Shown piece by piece: positions 18,725 to 27,733 of a DNA stretch of 64,000 nucleotides (positions are counted from its first letter, which is position 1; every line of letters begins with the position of its first letter). The notes beneath the pieces are model-generated. The model was given only the letters and a program-made list of their open reading frames with translations. It ran no database searches and was not told where the DNA came from. Made by a program: the position numbers and the translations under genes. Origin of the DNA: Gramella jeungdoensis (lineage in GTDB: Bacteria > Bacteroidota > Bacteroidia > Flavobacteriales > Flavobacteriaceae); NCBI RefSeq assembly GCF_023805255.1, contig NZ_JAMSCK010000004.1:512958-576957 (forward strand). Reading direction: 5' to 3'.

Positions 18725-19897
18725 CTAATTGTGAAGTGAATATTTGGACTCGACCGCTTCAAAACTTTTCCAACATTGATACAAACCCCTGGGAACATGG
18801 AAACAGCCTTTCCATTTACCTCCTTTGAGTTCAAGATTAGGGCTGCCCTGTCTATCCAAGTAGCCGTACCATTCTCCATATTGCTTATCAGGAAAGTGTT
18901 TCCAGCTATATTTATGAACCTTATCATACCAACTAAGAATTTTAGGGTTCTTAGTATGAAGAAATGCTTTGGAAAGTGCGACCAGTGACTCGAGATGAAC
19001 CCACCATAGCTTTTGATTCCATTCCAGCTGTTGAGGAGGATACCCTTTTATATCCAAGAAGTAAAAGATACCTCCATATTTTTGATCCCACCCATATTCA
19101 AGAATATTAAGTATGGTTTGAGATGCTGTTTTAATGAGCTCCTGATCTTTTAAACGTATTCCAATATCAATCATAAACCACATGGCTTCAATACCATGTC
19201 CAGGATTTATAAGTCTACCTTCAAAACTGTCATTAAAGCTTCCATCCGGATTAACATTTTCATAAACAAGACCATTCTCCTGACTCAAAAATGTCGTCAT
19301 AACCTCTTTACGGCTATAATCAATAGTTTCTTCTACTTCCTCTCTAGTTAAAGTTTCTTCCAGTTCCAGAACTAGATTAGATAGAATCATTGGTAAAGAA
19401 AAACTTTTTAAAGGCCGATTCCCTGTAGATTTTTCATAGACACCTTTGGGATTAGATCTCCTATTCAAGATACTTGAATAGGTCTTCTTGGCCAGCTCAA
19501 AATACTCCTCCTTTTGCGTTGCTTTAGCATATTGACCAAACGCCATTGCGGCAAAACAATCAGAAAAAATATTATAAGGTTGGATTAAGGGTTTACCTTC
19601 CCTTGATAAAGAAAAGTAAAAAGTCCCATCAGAGGTCATCGCTTTATCTTTTAGGAATGTAATTCCTGACTCGGCAACATTAAGCCAGGAATCCTTTTTT
19701 TCCACATTATTATATAAGAACGAAAACATCCAGGCTTGTCTGCCTTGAAGCCAGGTAAACTTATCAGTATCATACACCTTTCCTTTTCGATCTAAGCAGG
19801 TAAAATACCCTCCATGCTCAATATCCAATGACTTTTTTTCCCAAAAAGGGATCACATCACTCAATAAGGCATTTCGATATAATTCAGAGTAACTCAT
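18725..19897 (-). CDS. AGE-family N-acylglucosamine 2-epimerase (ManNAc to GlcNAc)
   Basis: 390 aa, an (alpha/alpha)6 barrel of the AGE family at the usual length. Likely catalytic histidines are His234 (INPGHGIEAMWF) and His367 (GCFHVPRGL), with Arg53 in TWLQGRQAWMFS. It would convert ManNAc released by sialic acid aldolase into GlcNAc, the same non-phosphorylated route described for Bacteroides fragilis. First gene of the minus-strand sialic acid operon, with a promoter and operator directly upstream. A cellobiose-epimerase or mannose-isomerase-like activity is possible within this superfamily, but the context favours ManNAc. Confidence 0.9.
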   Translation of the reverse strand: MSYSELYRNALLSDVIPFWEKKSLDIEHGGYFTCLDRKGKVYDTDKFTWLQGRQAWMFSFLYNNVEKKDSWLNVAESGITFLKDKAMTSDGTFYFSLSREGKPLIQPYNIFSDCFAAMAFGQYAKATQKEEYFELAKKTYSSILNRRSNPKGVYEKSTGNRPLKSFSLPMILSNLVLELEETLTREEVEETIDYSRKEVMTTFLSQENGLVYENVNPDGSFNDSFEGRLINPGHGIEAMWFMIDIGIRLKDQELIKTASQTILNILEYGWDQKYGGIFYFLDIKGYPPQQLEWNQKLWWVHLESLVALSKAFLHTKNPKILSWYDKVHKYSWKHFPDKQYGEWYGYLDRQGSPNLELKGGKWKGCFHVPRGLYQCWKSFEAVESKYSLHN

Positions 19898-19904
19898 CCG
19901 TTCA

Positions 19905-19919
19905 TTATGTTATACATAA
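19905..19919. promoter_or_regulatory. Candidate NanR-like operator in the leader of the epimerase gene
   Basis: TTATGTTATACATAA, a 15-base element with perfect 6-base arms (TTATGT / ACATAA). It lies 7 bases before the ATG at 19897 and 2 bases past a -7 box on the minus strand, so it would cover the transcription start. The rest of the 290-base gap up to the sulfatase gene at 20188 shows no other feature. Confidence 0.75.
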
Positions 19920-19921
19920 AG

Positions 19922-19929
19922 CAAAAATA
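19922..19929 (-). promoter_or_regulatory. Bacteroidota-type -7 box of the epimerase operon
   Basis: Minus strand TATTTTTG matches the Bacteroidota -7 consensus TAnnTTTG exactly and is separated from the operator by two bases. No clear -33 element was identified. Confidence 0.55.
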
Positions 19930-20187
19930 ATAAAAGAAAAGAATTAGCCCATATTATTTATGGAAATTATTAAAATTTAACCTTAGTATTAAATATTTTC
20001 TCAACACCAACACCAGCTTATTTCATACTCTATCAAACGTCTTCTCAAATAATCTTATACCTAAAAAAGGAATAAAAAATGAATTATGTATTTTCTATTC
20101 GCCTATAAACAATGTATATTTCGAAAGTTTTACGGAAATAAAAATAATGTTTTGATTATTTTAAAAAAGGATTTGAAAGTTTAAATC

Positions 20188-21705
20188 ATGAATGCTAAAT
20201 ATAAATTCTGGAATTTAATCGTATTAATTTTATTGATCTCTCCAACGGTATATTATTCTCAGACTCCAAATATTATTTTAATTTATGCAGACGACCTTGG
20301 CTATGGCGATATTAGTAGCTATGGAGGAAGCATTCCCACCCCACATATTGATGCTCTGACTAAAAATGGATTAAAATTCACTAATGCATATGCTTCTTCG
20401 GCCACTTGTACCCCTTCACGGTATTCAATGCTAACTGGAGAATATGCCTGGAGAAAAAAAGGTACAGGCGTTGCGCCTGGAGATGCTAATAGTTTAATTT
20501 TACCTGGACGGACTACCCTACCCGGGGTTTTGCAGAAGGCTGGTTATAAAACTGCAGTAGTAGGGAAATGGCATCTTGGACTTGGTGAGGAACAAACCAT
20601 TAATTGGAATAAGGAAATTAAACCCGGTCCTCTGGAAATTGGATTCGATTATGCCTTCATACTTCCTGCAACCGGTGACCGGGTACCTACAGTTTTTCTC
20701 GAGAATCGACATGTGGTAGCCCTTGATCCTAAAGATCCCATCAAGGTAAATTACCATCGAAACCTAGACGATAATCCTACTGGAGCGGAAAACCCGGAAC
20801 AATTGCAAATTATGTATTCCCATGGTCATAACCAAAGCATTATTAATGGTATTAGTAGGATTGGCTACATGACAGGGGGCAAAGAAGCGCGTTGGAGGGA
20901 TGAAGACATAGCAGATATTCTGGTTAATAAATCGATCAGGTTTATAGAAGACAATAAAGATTTTCCATTTTTTCTGTATCTCTCTACTCACGATATCCAC
21001 GTACCACGTGTACCTCATGAACGTTTTGTTGGCACTACAGGAAAAGGCCCCCGTGGTGATGTGATCATACAGTTAGATTATACTGTAGGTGCCATTCAAA
21101 AAAAACTACAGAACCTAGGTATGGAAGAAAATACTCTCATAATTTTCACCAGTGACAATGGACCCGTGTTAGATGATGGTTATCTGGACGGTGCAGCGGA
21201 AAGATTAGGGGATCATAATCCGTTTGGCGGGCTGCGCGGTGGAAAGTATAGTTCATACGAGGCTGGGACCCGGGTCCCTTTTATTGTACAATGGATGGGA
21301 AAAATAGATGCGAACAGTGAATCTTCGGCATTAATAAGCCAAGTAGATTTTCTAAGATCCTTTGCATCCGCTACAGGTCAAAATATTCCTGACAGTGTGG
21401 CTATAGATAGTCAAAACCAGTGGGAAACCCTTATTGGAGTACAGACAGAAGGCAGAAAATCCCTGGTACAACAAGCTATTCGAAATGTGTTGTCCTTTGT
21501 GGAAGGGGATTATAAATATATCGAGCCTTATTCCGGTCCCGCCATAGTACCTTGGGGAGTGGATATTGAAACCGGATTTAAAGAAGAGCCACAATTATAC
21601 AACATAAAGGAAGATCCCGGGGAAACTAAGAACCTAGCCTTCGAAATGCCAGAGAAAATGGTAAAAATGAAGCAGGAACTAAATAGGATCAGAAATTCCC
21701 AGTAA
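20188..21705 (+). CDS. S1-family sulfatase (arylsulfatase A-like)
   Basis: 505 aa with an N-terminal signal peptide. The sulfatase signature is intact: NIILIYADDLGYGD for metal binding and CTPSRYSMLTGEYAW, where Cys74 is the residue converted to formylglycine. VVGKWHLGLG and TSDNGPVLDDG complete the active site. The Cys-type signature implies an anSME maturase, not found in this window. The substrate is probably a sulfated Gal, GalNAc or fucose residue; the sequence has some resemblance to Gal/GalNAc-6-sulfatases but I cannot assign the subfamily. It is 46 bases upstream of a second sulfatase in the same direction. Confidence 0.93.
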   Translation: MNAKYKFWNLIVLILLISPTVYYSQTPNIILIYADDLGYGDISSYGGSIPTPHIDALTKNGLKFTNAYASSATCTPSRYSMLTGEYAWRKKGTGVAPGDANSLILPGRTTLPGVLQKAGYKTAVVGKWHLGLGEEQTINWNKEIKPGPLEIGFDYAFILPATGDRVPTVFLENRHVVALDPKDPIKVNYHRNLDDNPTGAENPEQLQIMYSHGHNQSIINGISRIGYMTGGKEARWRDEDIADILVNKSIRFIEDNKDFPFFLYLSTHDIHVPRVPHERFVGTTGKGPRGDVIIQLDYTVGAIQKKLQNLGMEENTLIIFTSDNGPVLDDGYLDGAAERLGDHNPFGGLRGGKYSSYEAGTRVPFIVQWMGKIDANSESSALISQVDFLRSFASATGQNIPDSVAIDSQNQWETLIGVQTEGRKSLVQQAIRNVLSFVEGDYKYIEPYSGPAIVPWGVDIETGFKEEPQLYNIKEDPGETKNLAFEMPEKMVKMKQELNRIRNSQ

Positions 21706-21751
21706 AAGGACTAAAATATAGGTCTATTATCACTAACCACTAATTACAACC

Positions 21752-23434
21752 ATGCCAAAGAATAATAAAATTGTCATTTTCCTGCTATGTTTGGCAGGAA
21801 TACTCATTTCTTGTAAGAACGAAAAAGAACAAAAAGAGCAAAAGAAAATGACGCGTCCAAACATCGTTTTTATGATGTCGGATGATCATGCCTATCAAGC
21901 TATAAGCGCTTATAATAATAAACTTATCCAAACTCCTAATATTGACAGGCTTGCAAATGAAGGGATGCTCTTTACGAATGCCTCCGTTACCAATTCCATT
22001 TGTGCTCCATCCAGGGCGGTAATTCTAACGGGGAAGCACAGTCATATGAATGGTAAAATCGATAATTTAAGCAAATTTGACACAACGAATGTCACTTTCC
22101 CTCAGCTCCTGCAAGATGCCGGATATCAAACTGCCATGTTTGGGAAATTGCATTTCGGAAATAATCCAAAAGGATTTGACGAATTTAAGATTCTGCCTGG
22201 TCAGGGAAGATATTACAATCCAAGGTTCATCACAAAAAGTGGGGATACAGTAATTAACGGATATGTTACAGATATTATCACAGACCTAACGCTTCAATGG
22301 TTAGAAGAAGAAAGAGATCCCAAAAAGCCATTTTTATTAATGTATCTGCACAAAGCTCCGCACCGCGCATGGTTACCTGCTGAAAGACATTACAAGGAAT
22401 TCACAAAAAAAGAATTTCCTTTACCGGAAACACTTTTTGATGATTACACTCGTATTCATAGAAAAGACCTTAAATCAAATTCTCGAGAATTCACTTCTCA
22501 ACAATATACTTCAGAGCCACCAAGAAGCCATAAAAGTACAGCGGCCAGAACAGCTGAAATGAACATTCTCACCCATATGGTCCTTACCAACGATAATAAG
22601 TTAAAAGATAGTGTGGTTAAAAAATTAGGCATTCAGGAACGTTATCTCGGAGATCCTACCAGTGGAATGAGCAAGCAACAAAAGGCTGCCTGGGACAGTG
22701 TTTATTCTCCAATTAATAAGGAGTTTGCAGATAATTATCGAGAGATGGATGATAGAGACTTAATGATATGGAAATATCAGCGTTATATGCAGGATTACCT
22801 TGGTACCATCGCGGCTGTAGACGAAAACGTAGGTCGCGTATTGACCTACCTTGACGAGAACAATTTATCGAATAATACCATAGTAGTTTATACATCGGAC
22901 CAGGGTTTTTATCTGGGAGAGCATGGCTGGTTTGATAAACGCTTTATGTATGATGAATCTTTTAAGACTCCTTTACTTATACGTTGGCCAAATGAAATAA
23001 AACCTGGTATTACCCAGGACGAAATGGTGCAAAACCTAGATTTCGCACAAACGTTCTTGGAGATTGCCGGTGTTCAGGCCCCGGAAGAAATGCAGGGAGA
23101 AAGCCTCCTACCACTTTTAAAAGGTAAGGAAGATACCTGGGAGAGAGAAGCGGTCTACTATCATTATTATGAATATCCTGCAGAACATGCTGTGAAAAGG
23201 CATTACGGCATTGCCACCAAAGATTATAAACTTATCCATTTTTATTATGATGTGGAAGAATGGGAACTTTATGACCGTAAGAATGATCCTCAGGAAATGC
23301 ATAATGTATTTTATGATCCCGGTTATGCCGGAGTAAGAAAAAAGATGATGCAAAAGCTGGTGGAGGTGCGTAAAAAATATAAAGATTCTGAAGAATTGGA
23401 TAAGCATTTTATAGAACTATATCAAAACAAGTAA
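21752..23434 (+). CDS. S1-family sulfatase, GlcNAc-6-sulfatase-like, lipoprotein
   Basis: 560 aa with a lipoprotein signal (LAGILISC, Cys21). NIVFMMSDDHAYQA and CAPSRAVILTGKHSH carry the metal site and formylglycine Cys84; GKLHFG and TSDQGFYLGEHGWFDKR are typical of the larger sulfatases with a C-terminal DUF4976-like domain. The layout resembles the Bacteroides GlcNAc-6-O-sulfatases (S1_11 type), which would suit sulfated N-glycan or mucin antennae, but the subfamily is inferred from memory of the motifs. Maturation again needs an anSME encoded elsewhere. Confidence 0.9.
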   Translation: MPKNNKIVIFLLCLAGILISCKNEKEQKEQKKMTRPNIVFMMSDDHAYQAISAYNNKLIQTPNIDRLANEGMLFTNASVTNSICAPSRAVILTGKHSHMNGKIDNLSKFDTTNVTFPQLLQDAGYQTAMFGKLHFGNNPKGFDEFKILPGQGRYYNPRFITKSGDTVINGYVTDIITDLTLQWLEEERDPKKPFLLMYLHKAPHRAWLPAERHYKEFTKKEFPLPETLFDDYTRIHRKDLKSNSREFTSQQYTSEPPRSHKSTAARTAEMNILTHMVLTNDNKLKDSVVKKLGIQERYLGDPTSGMSKQQKAAWDSVYSPINKEFADNYREMDDRDLMIWKYQRYMQDYLGTIAAVDENVGRVLTYLDENNLSNNTIVVYTSDQGFYLGEHGWFDKRFMYDESFKTPLLIRWPNEIKPGITQDEMVQNLDFAQTFLEIAGVQAPEEMQGESLLPLLKGKEDTWEREAVYYHYYEYPAEHAVKRHYGIATKDYKLIHFYYDVEEWELYDRKNDPQEMHNVFYDPGYAGVRKKMMQKLVEVRKKYKDSEELDKHFIELYQNK

Positions 23435-23701
23435 ACGAAACTAAGGCCCGGAAACTCCAATTCAAGTTGTTTCTAAACTATTATAACTTTTGAAAATGCT
23501 GACATAATTTTAAGGGAAGATAAATCTGAATTATCCCTAAAATTATCGCTCTGGAAGGAAAATTCATATTCTTAAACTATCTAACCGAAGTATATAAATA
23601 TTTAACTTTAATAAATATTTATCTTTTAATCAGCTGAACTCTCTTTTTCTTATCTATTACTATTGGTTTATTGAAATTATTAATTTATTAGGAGACCAAC
23701 T

Positions 23702-24331
23702 ATGGAGCCATTTATAAAAGAGGCATGTATAGAAAATTTGGACCAGGCCCTAAAAGCTCAAAGAAATGGAGCTGATAGAATTGAACTTTGTGAACATCTG
23801 GATCTGGAAGGCTTAACTCCTTCCCACAACCTCATCAAAGAAGCAAATCGGCAATTGAAAATTCCCTTACGAGTTATGATTCGTCCACGCGGGGGTGATT
23901 TTATTTATTCGGCCAGTGAAATAAAGCAGATGATAGCTTCCATTAATTTTTGCAAAGAAATTGGAGTGGAAGGAGTGATTTTTGGGTTACTAACTTATAA
24001 TAAAAAATTAGATCTGGAGAGAATAAGGTTATTAACCAATATAGCTGCACCTCTGAAAGTTGGCATTCACAAAGCTATAGATCACACAGGCAACCCATTA
24101 GAGAATTTAGAGGAATTATTAAAAATTCCTGGAATTACGAGTGTATTGACATCAGGAGGGGCGACAACAGCTTTAGAAGGTAAGGAAGTGATAAAGAAAA
24201 TGCTTCAAATATCTGCGAATAAATTGGAAATTATTCCTGCCGGCAAAATATCAGAGACTAATTTATATGAATTACATGCATATTTTGGAGCCAGGGCTTA
24301 TCACGGTAAACGTATCGTGGGAGATTTATGA
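23702..24331 (+). CDS. cutC: CutC-family protein
   Basis: 209 aa TIM-barrel protein with CutC landmarks: EACIENLDQALKAQRNGADR, IELCEHLDLEGLTPS, VMIRPRGGDF, GVEGVIFGLL, HKAIDHTGNP and TSGGATTALEG. CutC was named for copper tolerance in E. coli, but that role is disputed and the biochemical activity is unknown. In Bacteroidota it often lies beside hexosaminidase and sulfatase genes, as here. It is slightly short at the C terminus compared with the ~240-250 aa usual for the family. A 267-base gap separates it from the sulfatase pair; I see no clear feature in that gap. Confidence 0.85.
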   Translation: MEPFIKEACIENLDQALKAQRNGADRIELCEHLDLEGLTPSHNLIKEANRQLKIPLRVMIRPRGGDFIYSASEIKQMIASINFCKEIGVEGVIFGLLTYNKKLDLERIRLLTNIAAPLKVGIHKAIDHTGNPLENLEELLKIPGITSVLTSGGATTALEGKEVIKKMLQISANKLEIIPAGKISETNLYELHAYFGARAYHGKRIVGDL

Positions 24332-24417
24332 AGATAATTTAAGGCTAACTAAAACAACTACGGGAAAATTGAGTGACTACTTTCCTTGAAAAGAATATAG
24401 TGCCAACATTAAATTCT

Positions 24418-25668
24418 TCATTCGAATTGAAAAACATTGTAAGGTAAGGATTCCCCTTGAATTTTTAATACCACTACTCCGTGGGACGGTACTTTCATAC
24501 TGAGTTTATTTTGATTGGGTTGTAATTCCTTATGTTTCCAAACATCCCTGATAGTATTTTTCTTGCTCGGATCAATTCCTACATCTTCCATTTTAAAACT
24601 CATCCACTTGGAACTATCCGACCTATTTAGCAGTGCAACTGCTACCTCGCCGCTTAGGGTACTTTTTAGTGGTTTTGCCCATACCTCCAAATCTCCTTCA
24701 TCTTTTAATCTTCGCGCTTGATATACCAGGGGATCTTGGTTAATATCAATCATTTCCTTATTTGTTAAAATATCCAGTGTTTGATCAGACATTTTTGTAA
24801 GATCGTTACCGGCAATTAGGGGAGAATTTAACATGCACCACATACTGAAATGAGTTTTATCTTCTTCAAAACTCATTCCTCTTCCCACCTGCAACATATC
24901 CATATCATTTACATGACCCGGACCGGAGTATTTCCACAAATTGGCATTTTGATCAACTATGTGCATTACAGATTCAAAGGTGTTTGCTATATCCCCTGCA
25001 ATTCTCCACGAGTCAGCAGTATTTACTACCCATTCCCCTGGAAATTCCCATCTACATATGTTATAAACTACTTCAGGGTTTATCTCTCGAATCATATTAC
25101 CGATTTTGGTATATCTGATCTCATCATCAAGGCCTAACCATTCTCCACCGCACCAATCAACTTTTATAAAATCATAATCCCAATCATTTAGCATTAAAGT
25201 GAGATCGCTTCTTTCATGTCCATACAATCCCATACCCACACCTATTGTATCTTTATCCCAATAAGAGGCGCAGGTATTGATCCCTGCATCTGTGTATATA
25301 CCGGCCTTCAATCCTTTTTCATGTATATAATCGGCAAGATTCTTCATACCATTAGGAAATCTTGTCTTATGGACTAAAAGGTTTCCGTTTTCATCCCTTC
25401 CGCCAAAAAAACCATCATCAATATTGATATATTTATATCCAGCATTCATAAGGCCAGTTTCAACTAATGCGTCTGCCTGGGCTTTTATTATCTTCTCATT
25501 TATGTTTACCCTATAGTTATTCCAGCTGGCCCAGCCCATAATAGGTACCTTGGGACGTAATACTTTTGATTGGTCATCCCTCACTGTCTTATCCGCATTA
25601 TTACATGAAGAAATAAAAATCAATGACAACAAAACAAAACCAATATATAAATTACAGCTTCCTCGCAT
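24418..25668 (-). CDS. GH27 alpha-galactosidase, lipoprotein
   Basis: 416 aa from the ATG at 25668, chosen because it puts a lipoprotein signal (LLSLIFISSC, Cys22) at the normal distance; an ATG at 25707 would add 13 residues. GH27 barrel starts KVPIMGWASWNNY. Nucleophile Asp171 in FIKVDWCGG and acid/base Asp226 in SWRIAGD are present; SGPGHVNDMDML replaces the usual WNDPDM. It removes alpha-linked galactose or related sugars. It is the last gene of the long minus-strand fucose module, after acs. It is divergent from the first GH27 (substituted catalytic-loop residues), so the two probably have different specificities. Confidence 0.9.
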   Translation of the reverse strand: MRGSCNLYIGFVLLSLIFISSCNNADKTVRDDQSKVLRPKVPIMGWASWNNYRVNINEKIIKAQADALVETGLMNAGYKYINIDDGFFGGRDENGNLLVHKTRFPNGMKNLADYIHEKGLKAGIYTDAGINTCASYWDKDTIGVGMGLYGHERSDLTLMLNDWDYDFIKVDWCGGEWLGLDDEIRYTKIGNMIREINPEVVYNICRWEFPGEWVVNTADSWRIAGDIANTFESVMHIVDQNANLWKYSGPGHVNDMDMLQVGRGMSFEEDKTHFSMWCMLNSPLIAGNDLTKMSDQTLDILTNKEMIDINQDPLVYQARRLKDEGDLEVWAKPLKSTLSGEVAVALLNRSDSSKWMSFKMEDVGIDPSKKNTIRDVWKHKELQPNQNKLSMKVPSHGVVVLKIQGESLPYNVFQFE

Positions 25669-25724
25669 ATTGAAACTTTTATAATTATAAACTCTTAATT
25701 CTTTCATTAAGTTTTCGTATAGTA

Positions 25725-27629
25725 TCAGCTATTTTTAATAAGGCTATCTACTATTTCGGGATTAAGTAAAGTAGATGTATCGCCGAGATCTGAAGTATCA
25801 TTGGAAGCTATCTTTCTAAGTATTCTTCTCATGATCTTACCGCTTCGGGTCTTAGGTAAGCCCTCCACAAACTGAATTTTATCAGGTTTGGCGATCGGCC
25901 CGATCTTATCTGAGATCTGCTGATTGATCTCCTTACGTAAATTATCCTGGTTCCGGTATTCTCCAGATTCTTTAAGAATAACAAAGGCACACAAAGCATT
26001 CCCTTTCACCTCATGCGGGAAGCCGACAACAGCCGTCTCAGCCACAGCAGGGTGTTCGTCAATGGCATCTTCAATTGGTGCGGTCCCAAGGTTATGGCCG
26101 GAAACGATGATAACATCATCTACCCTACCTGTAATCCTGTAATATCCTACCTCGTCCCGAAGGGCGCCATCTCCGGTAAAATATTTATCCTTAAAGGCTG
26201 AAAAATAGGTGTCACGATACCTTTCATGATTTCCCCAGATGGTACGGGCCATAGAAGGCCAGGGGAATTTTATACAAAGTCGGCCATCTACCTGATTACC
26301 TTTTATCTCCTCTCCGTTTTCATCCATCAGGACCGGTTGGATACCCGGGAATGGAAGAGTAGCAAAAGTAGGTTTCGTGGGGGTCGCGAACGGGATTGGT
26401 GAGATCATAATTCCACCTGTCTCCGTCTGCCACCAGGTATCAACAATGGGACTTTTCCCTTTTCCTATATTGTCATTATACCAGTGCCAGGCTTCTTCAT
26501 TAATCGGTTCTCCCACGGTTCCCAGAACTTTAATGGAAGAAAGATCATATTTATCTACCAGGTCCACGCTTTTTTTAGCCAGGGCGCGTATGGCAGTTGG
26601 CGCCGTATAGAATTGATTCACCTTATGTTTTTCAACGATTTCCCAGAACCTTCCAAAATCGGGATAGGAAGGAACACCTTCAAACATCACCGTGGTTGCT
26701 CCGTTAAGTAATGGGCCATAAATTATATAAGAATGGCCGGTGATCCAACCAATATCAGCGGTACACCAATACACATCATCGTTCTCATATTTGAATATAT
26801 TCTTAAAGGTATAGGCCGAGTAGACCATATAACCTGCGGTGGTGTGCAACATTCCTTTTGGCTTGCCGGTAGACCCGGAAGTATAAAGGATGAACAAAGG
26901 ATCTTCGGCGTCCATGATTTCGGGAGCGCACTCATCTGAAGCCTCCGCCATTAAAGGAGCCAGCCACTTATCGCGGCCTTCCTTCATATCCACATCTGCA
27001 CCTGTTCTCTTTGCCACCAGTACTGTATTCACATCGGGGCAGTCTTCGAGGGCTTTATCCACAATTCCCTTAAGATCGATGGTCTTAGATCCACGAAAAG
27101 ACCCGTCGGCCGTAATAAGCATTTTACAATCGGCATCCAGGGTTCTGGTAGCCAGCGCAGAAGAAGAGAATCCGGCAAACACTACCGAATGTATCGCTCC
27201 TATCCTGGCGCAGGCCAGAACGGCGTAAGCCAGCTCAGGGATCATTGGCAGATATATGCATACCCTATCCCCTTTTTCAATTCCATGGCTCTTTAAGACA
27301 TTAGCAAACTTATTGACTTTCTTATGCAGTTCCCTAAAACTTAAATGTAAGGCTTTCTCATCGGGGTCATTGGGTTCCCAGATGATCGCGGTCTTTTCAC
27401 CATTTGTAAGCAGGTGCCTGTCTATACAATTTTCGGTAATGTTAAGCTTGGCATTTTCGAACCATTTCACTTCGGGTTTTGAAAAATCCCAGCTAAGCAC
27501 ATTATCCCATTTCTTCCTCCAAACAAAATGTTCCTCGGCTACTTCCTGCCAGAAATTCTCCGGCTCTCTTACAGATTTTCTATATACCTGAAAATATTCC
27601 TCCAGATTCTTAATGTGATAATTACTCAT
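25725..27629 (-). CDS. acs: Acetyl-CoA synthetase
   Basis: 634 aa, the usual length for Acs. ANL-family motifs are present: ILYTSGSTGKPKGMLHT (P-loop), DTWWQTETGG, YFTGDGALRDE, GRVDDVIIVSGHNLGT and the C-terminal KTRSGKIMRR with the conserved acetylatable Lys. Converts acetate, CoA and ATP to acetyl-CoA in the cytoplasm. The gene looks richer in G and C than the surrounding hydrolase genes by eye, as does lldD next to it. It could recover acetate from O-acetylesterase or deacetylase reactions, but Acs is also an ordinary housekeeping enzyme. Confidence 0.97.
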   Translation of the reverse strand: MSNYHIKNLEEYFQVYRKSVREPENFWQEVAEEHFVWRKKWDNVLSWDFSKPEVKWFENAKLNITENCIDRHLLTNGEKTAIIWEPNDPDEKALHLSFRELHKKVNKFANVLKSHGIEKGDRVCIYLPMIPELAYAVLACARIGAIHSVVFAGFSSSALATRTLDADCKMLITADGSFRGSKTIDLKGIVDKALEDCPDVNTVLVAKRTGADVDMKEGRDKWLAPLMAEASDECAPEIMDAEDPLFILYTSGSTGKPKGMLHTTAGYMVYSAYTFKNIFKYENDDVYWCTADIGWITGHSYIIYGPLLNGATTVMFEGVPSYPDFGRFWEIVEKHKVNQFYTAPTAIRALAKKSVDLVDKYDLSSIKVLGTVGEPINEEAWHWYNDNIGKGKSPIVDTWWQTETGGIMISPIPFATPTKPTFATLPFPGIQPVLMDENGEEIKGNQVDGRLCIKFPWPSMARTIWGNHERYRDTYFSAFKDKYFTGDGALRDEVGYYRITGRVDDVIIVSGHNLGTAPIEDAIDEHPAVAETAVVGFPHEVKGNALCAFVILKESGEYRNQDNLRKEINQQISDKIGPIAKPDKIQFVEGLPKTRSGKIMRRILRKIASNDTSDLGDTSTLLNPEIVDSLIKNS

Positions 27630-27733
27630 ATGATATTTTTTGAATGATTAAATGCAGTATCTACTAAACTGGTTAGATCTACATTGTATCTTAGAATTTA
27701 TTCTAGTTAGCTATTTATTCAATCCACGTAATT

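Noticed and set aside
18715..18927. Overlap or fusion of the creatininase-family gene with the epimerase gene
   Set aside because: The extension comes from reading the epimerase region in another frame; a good ATG at 18714 gives a full family-length protein starting 10 bases after the epimerase stop.
23435..23701. Small gene or RNA between the sulfatase pair and cutC
   Set aside because: No frame, hairpin or motif stood out in these 267 bases.
26890..27591. Plus-strand open frames of over 100 codons opposite acs
   Set aside because: They mirror the conserved Acs coding sequence on the other strand and show no domain of their own.
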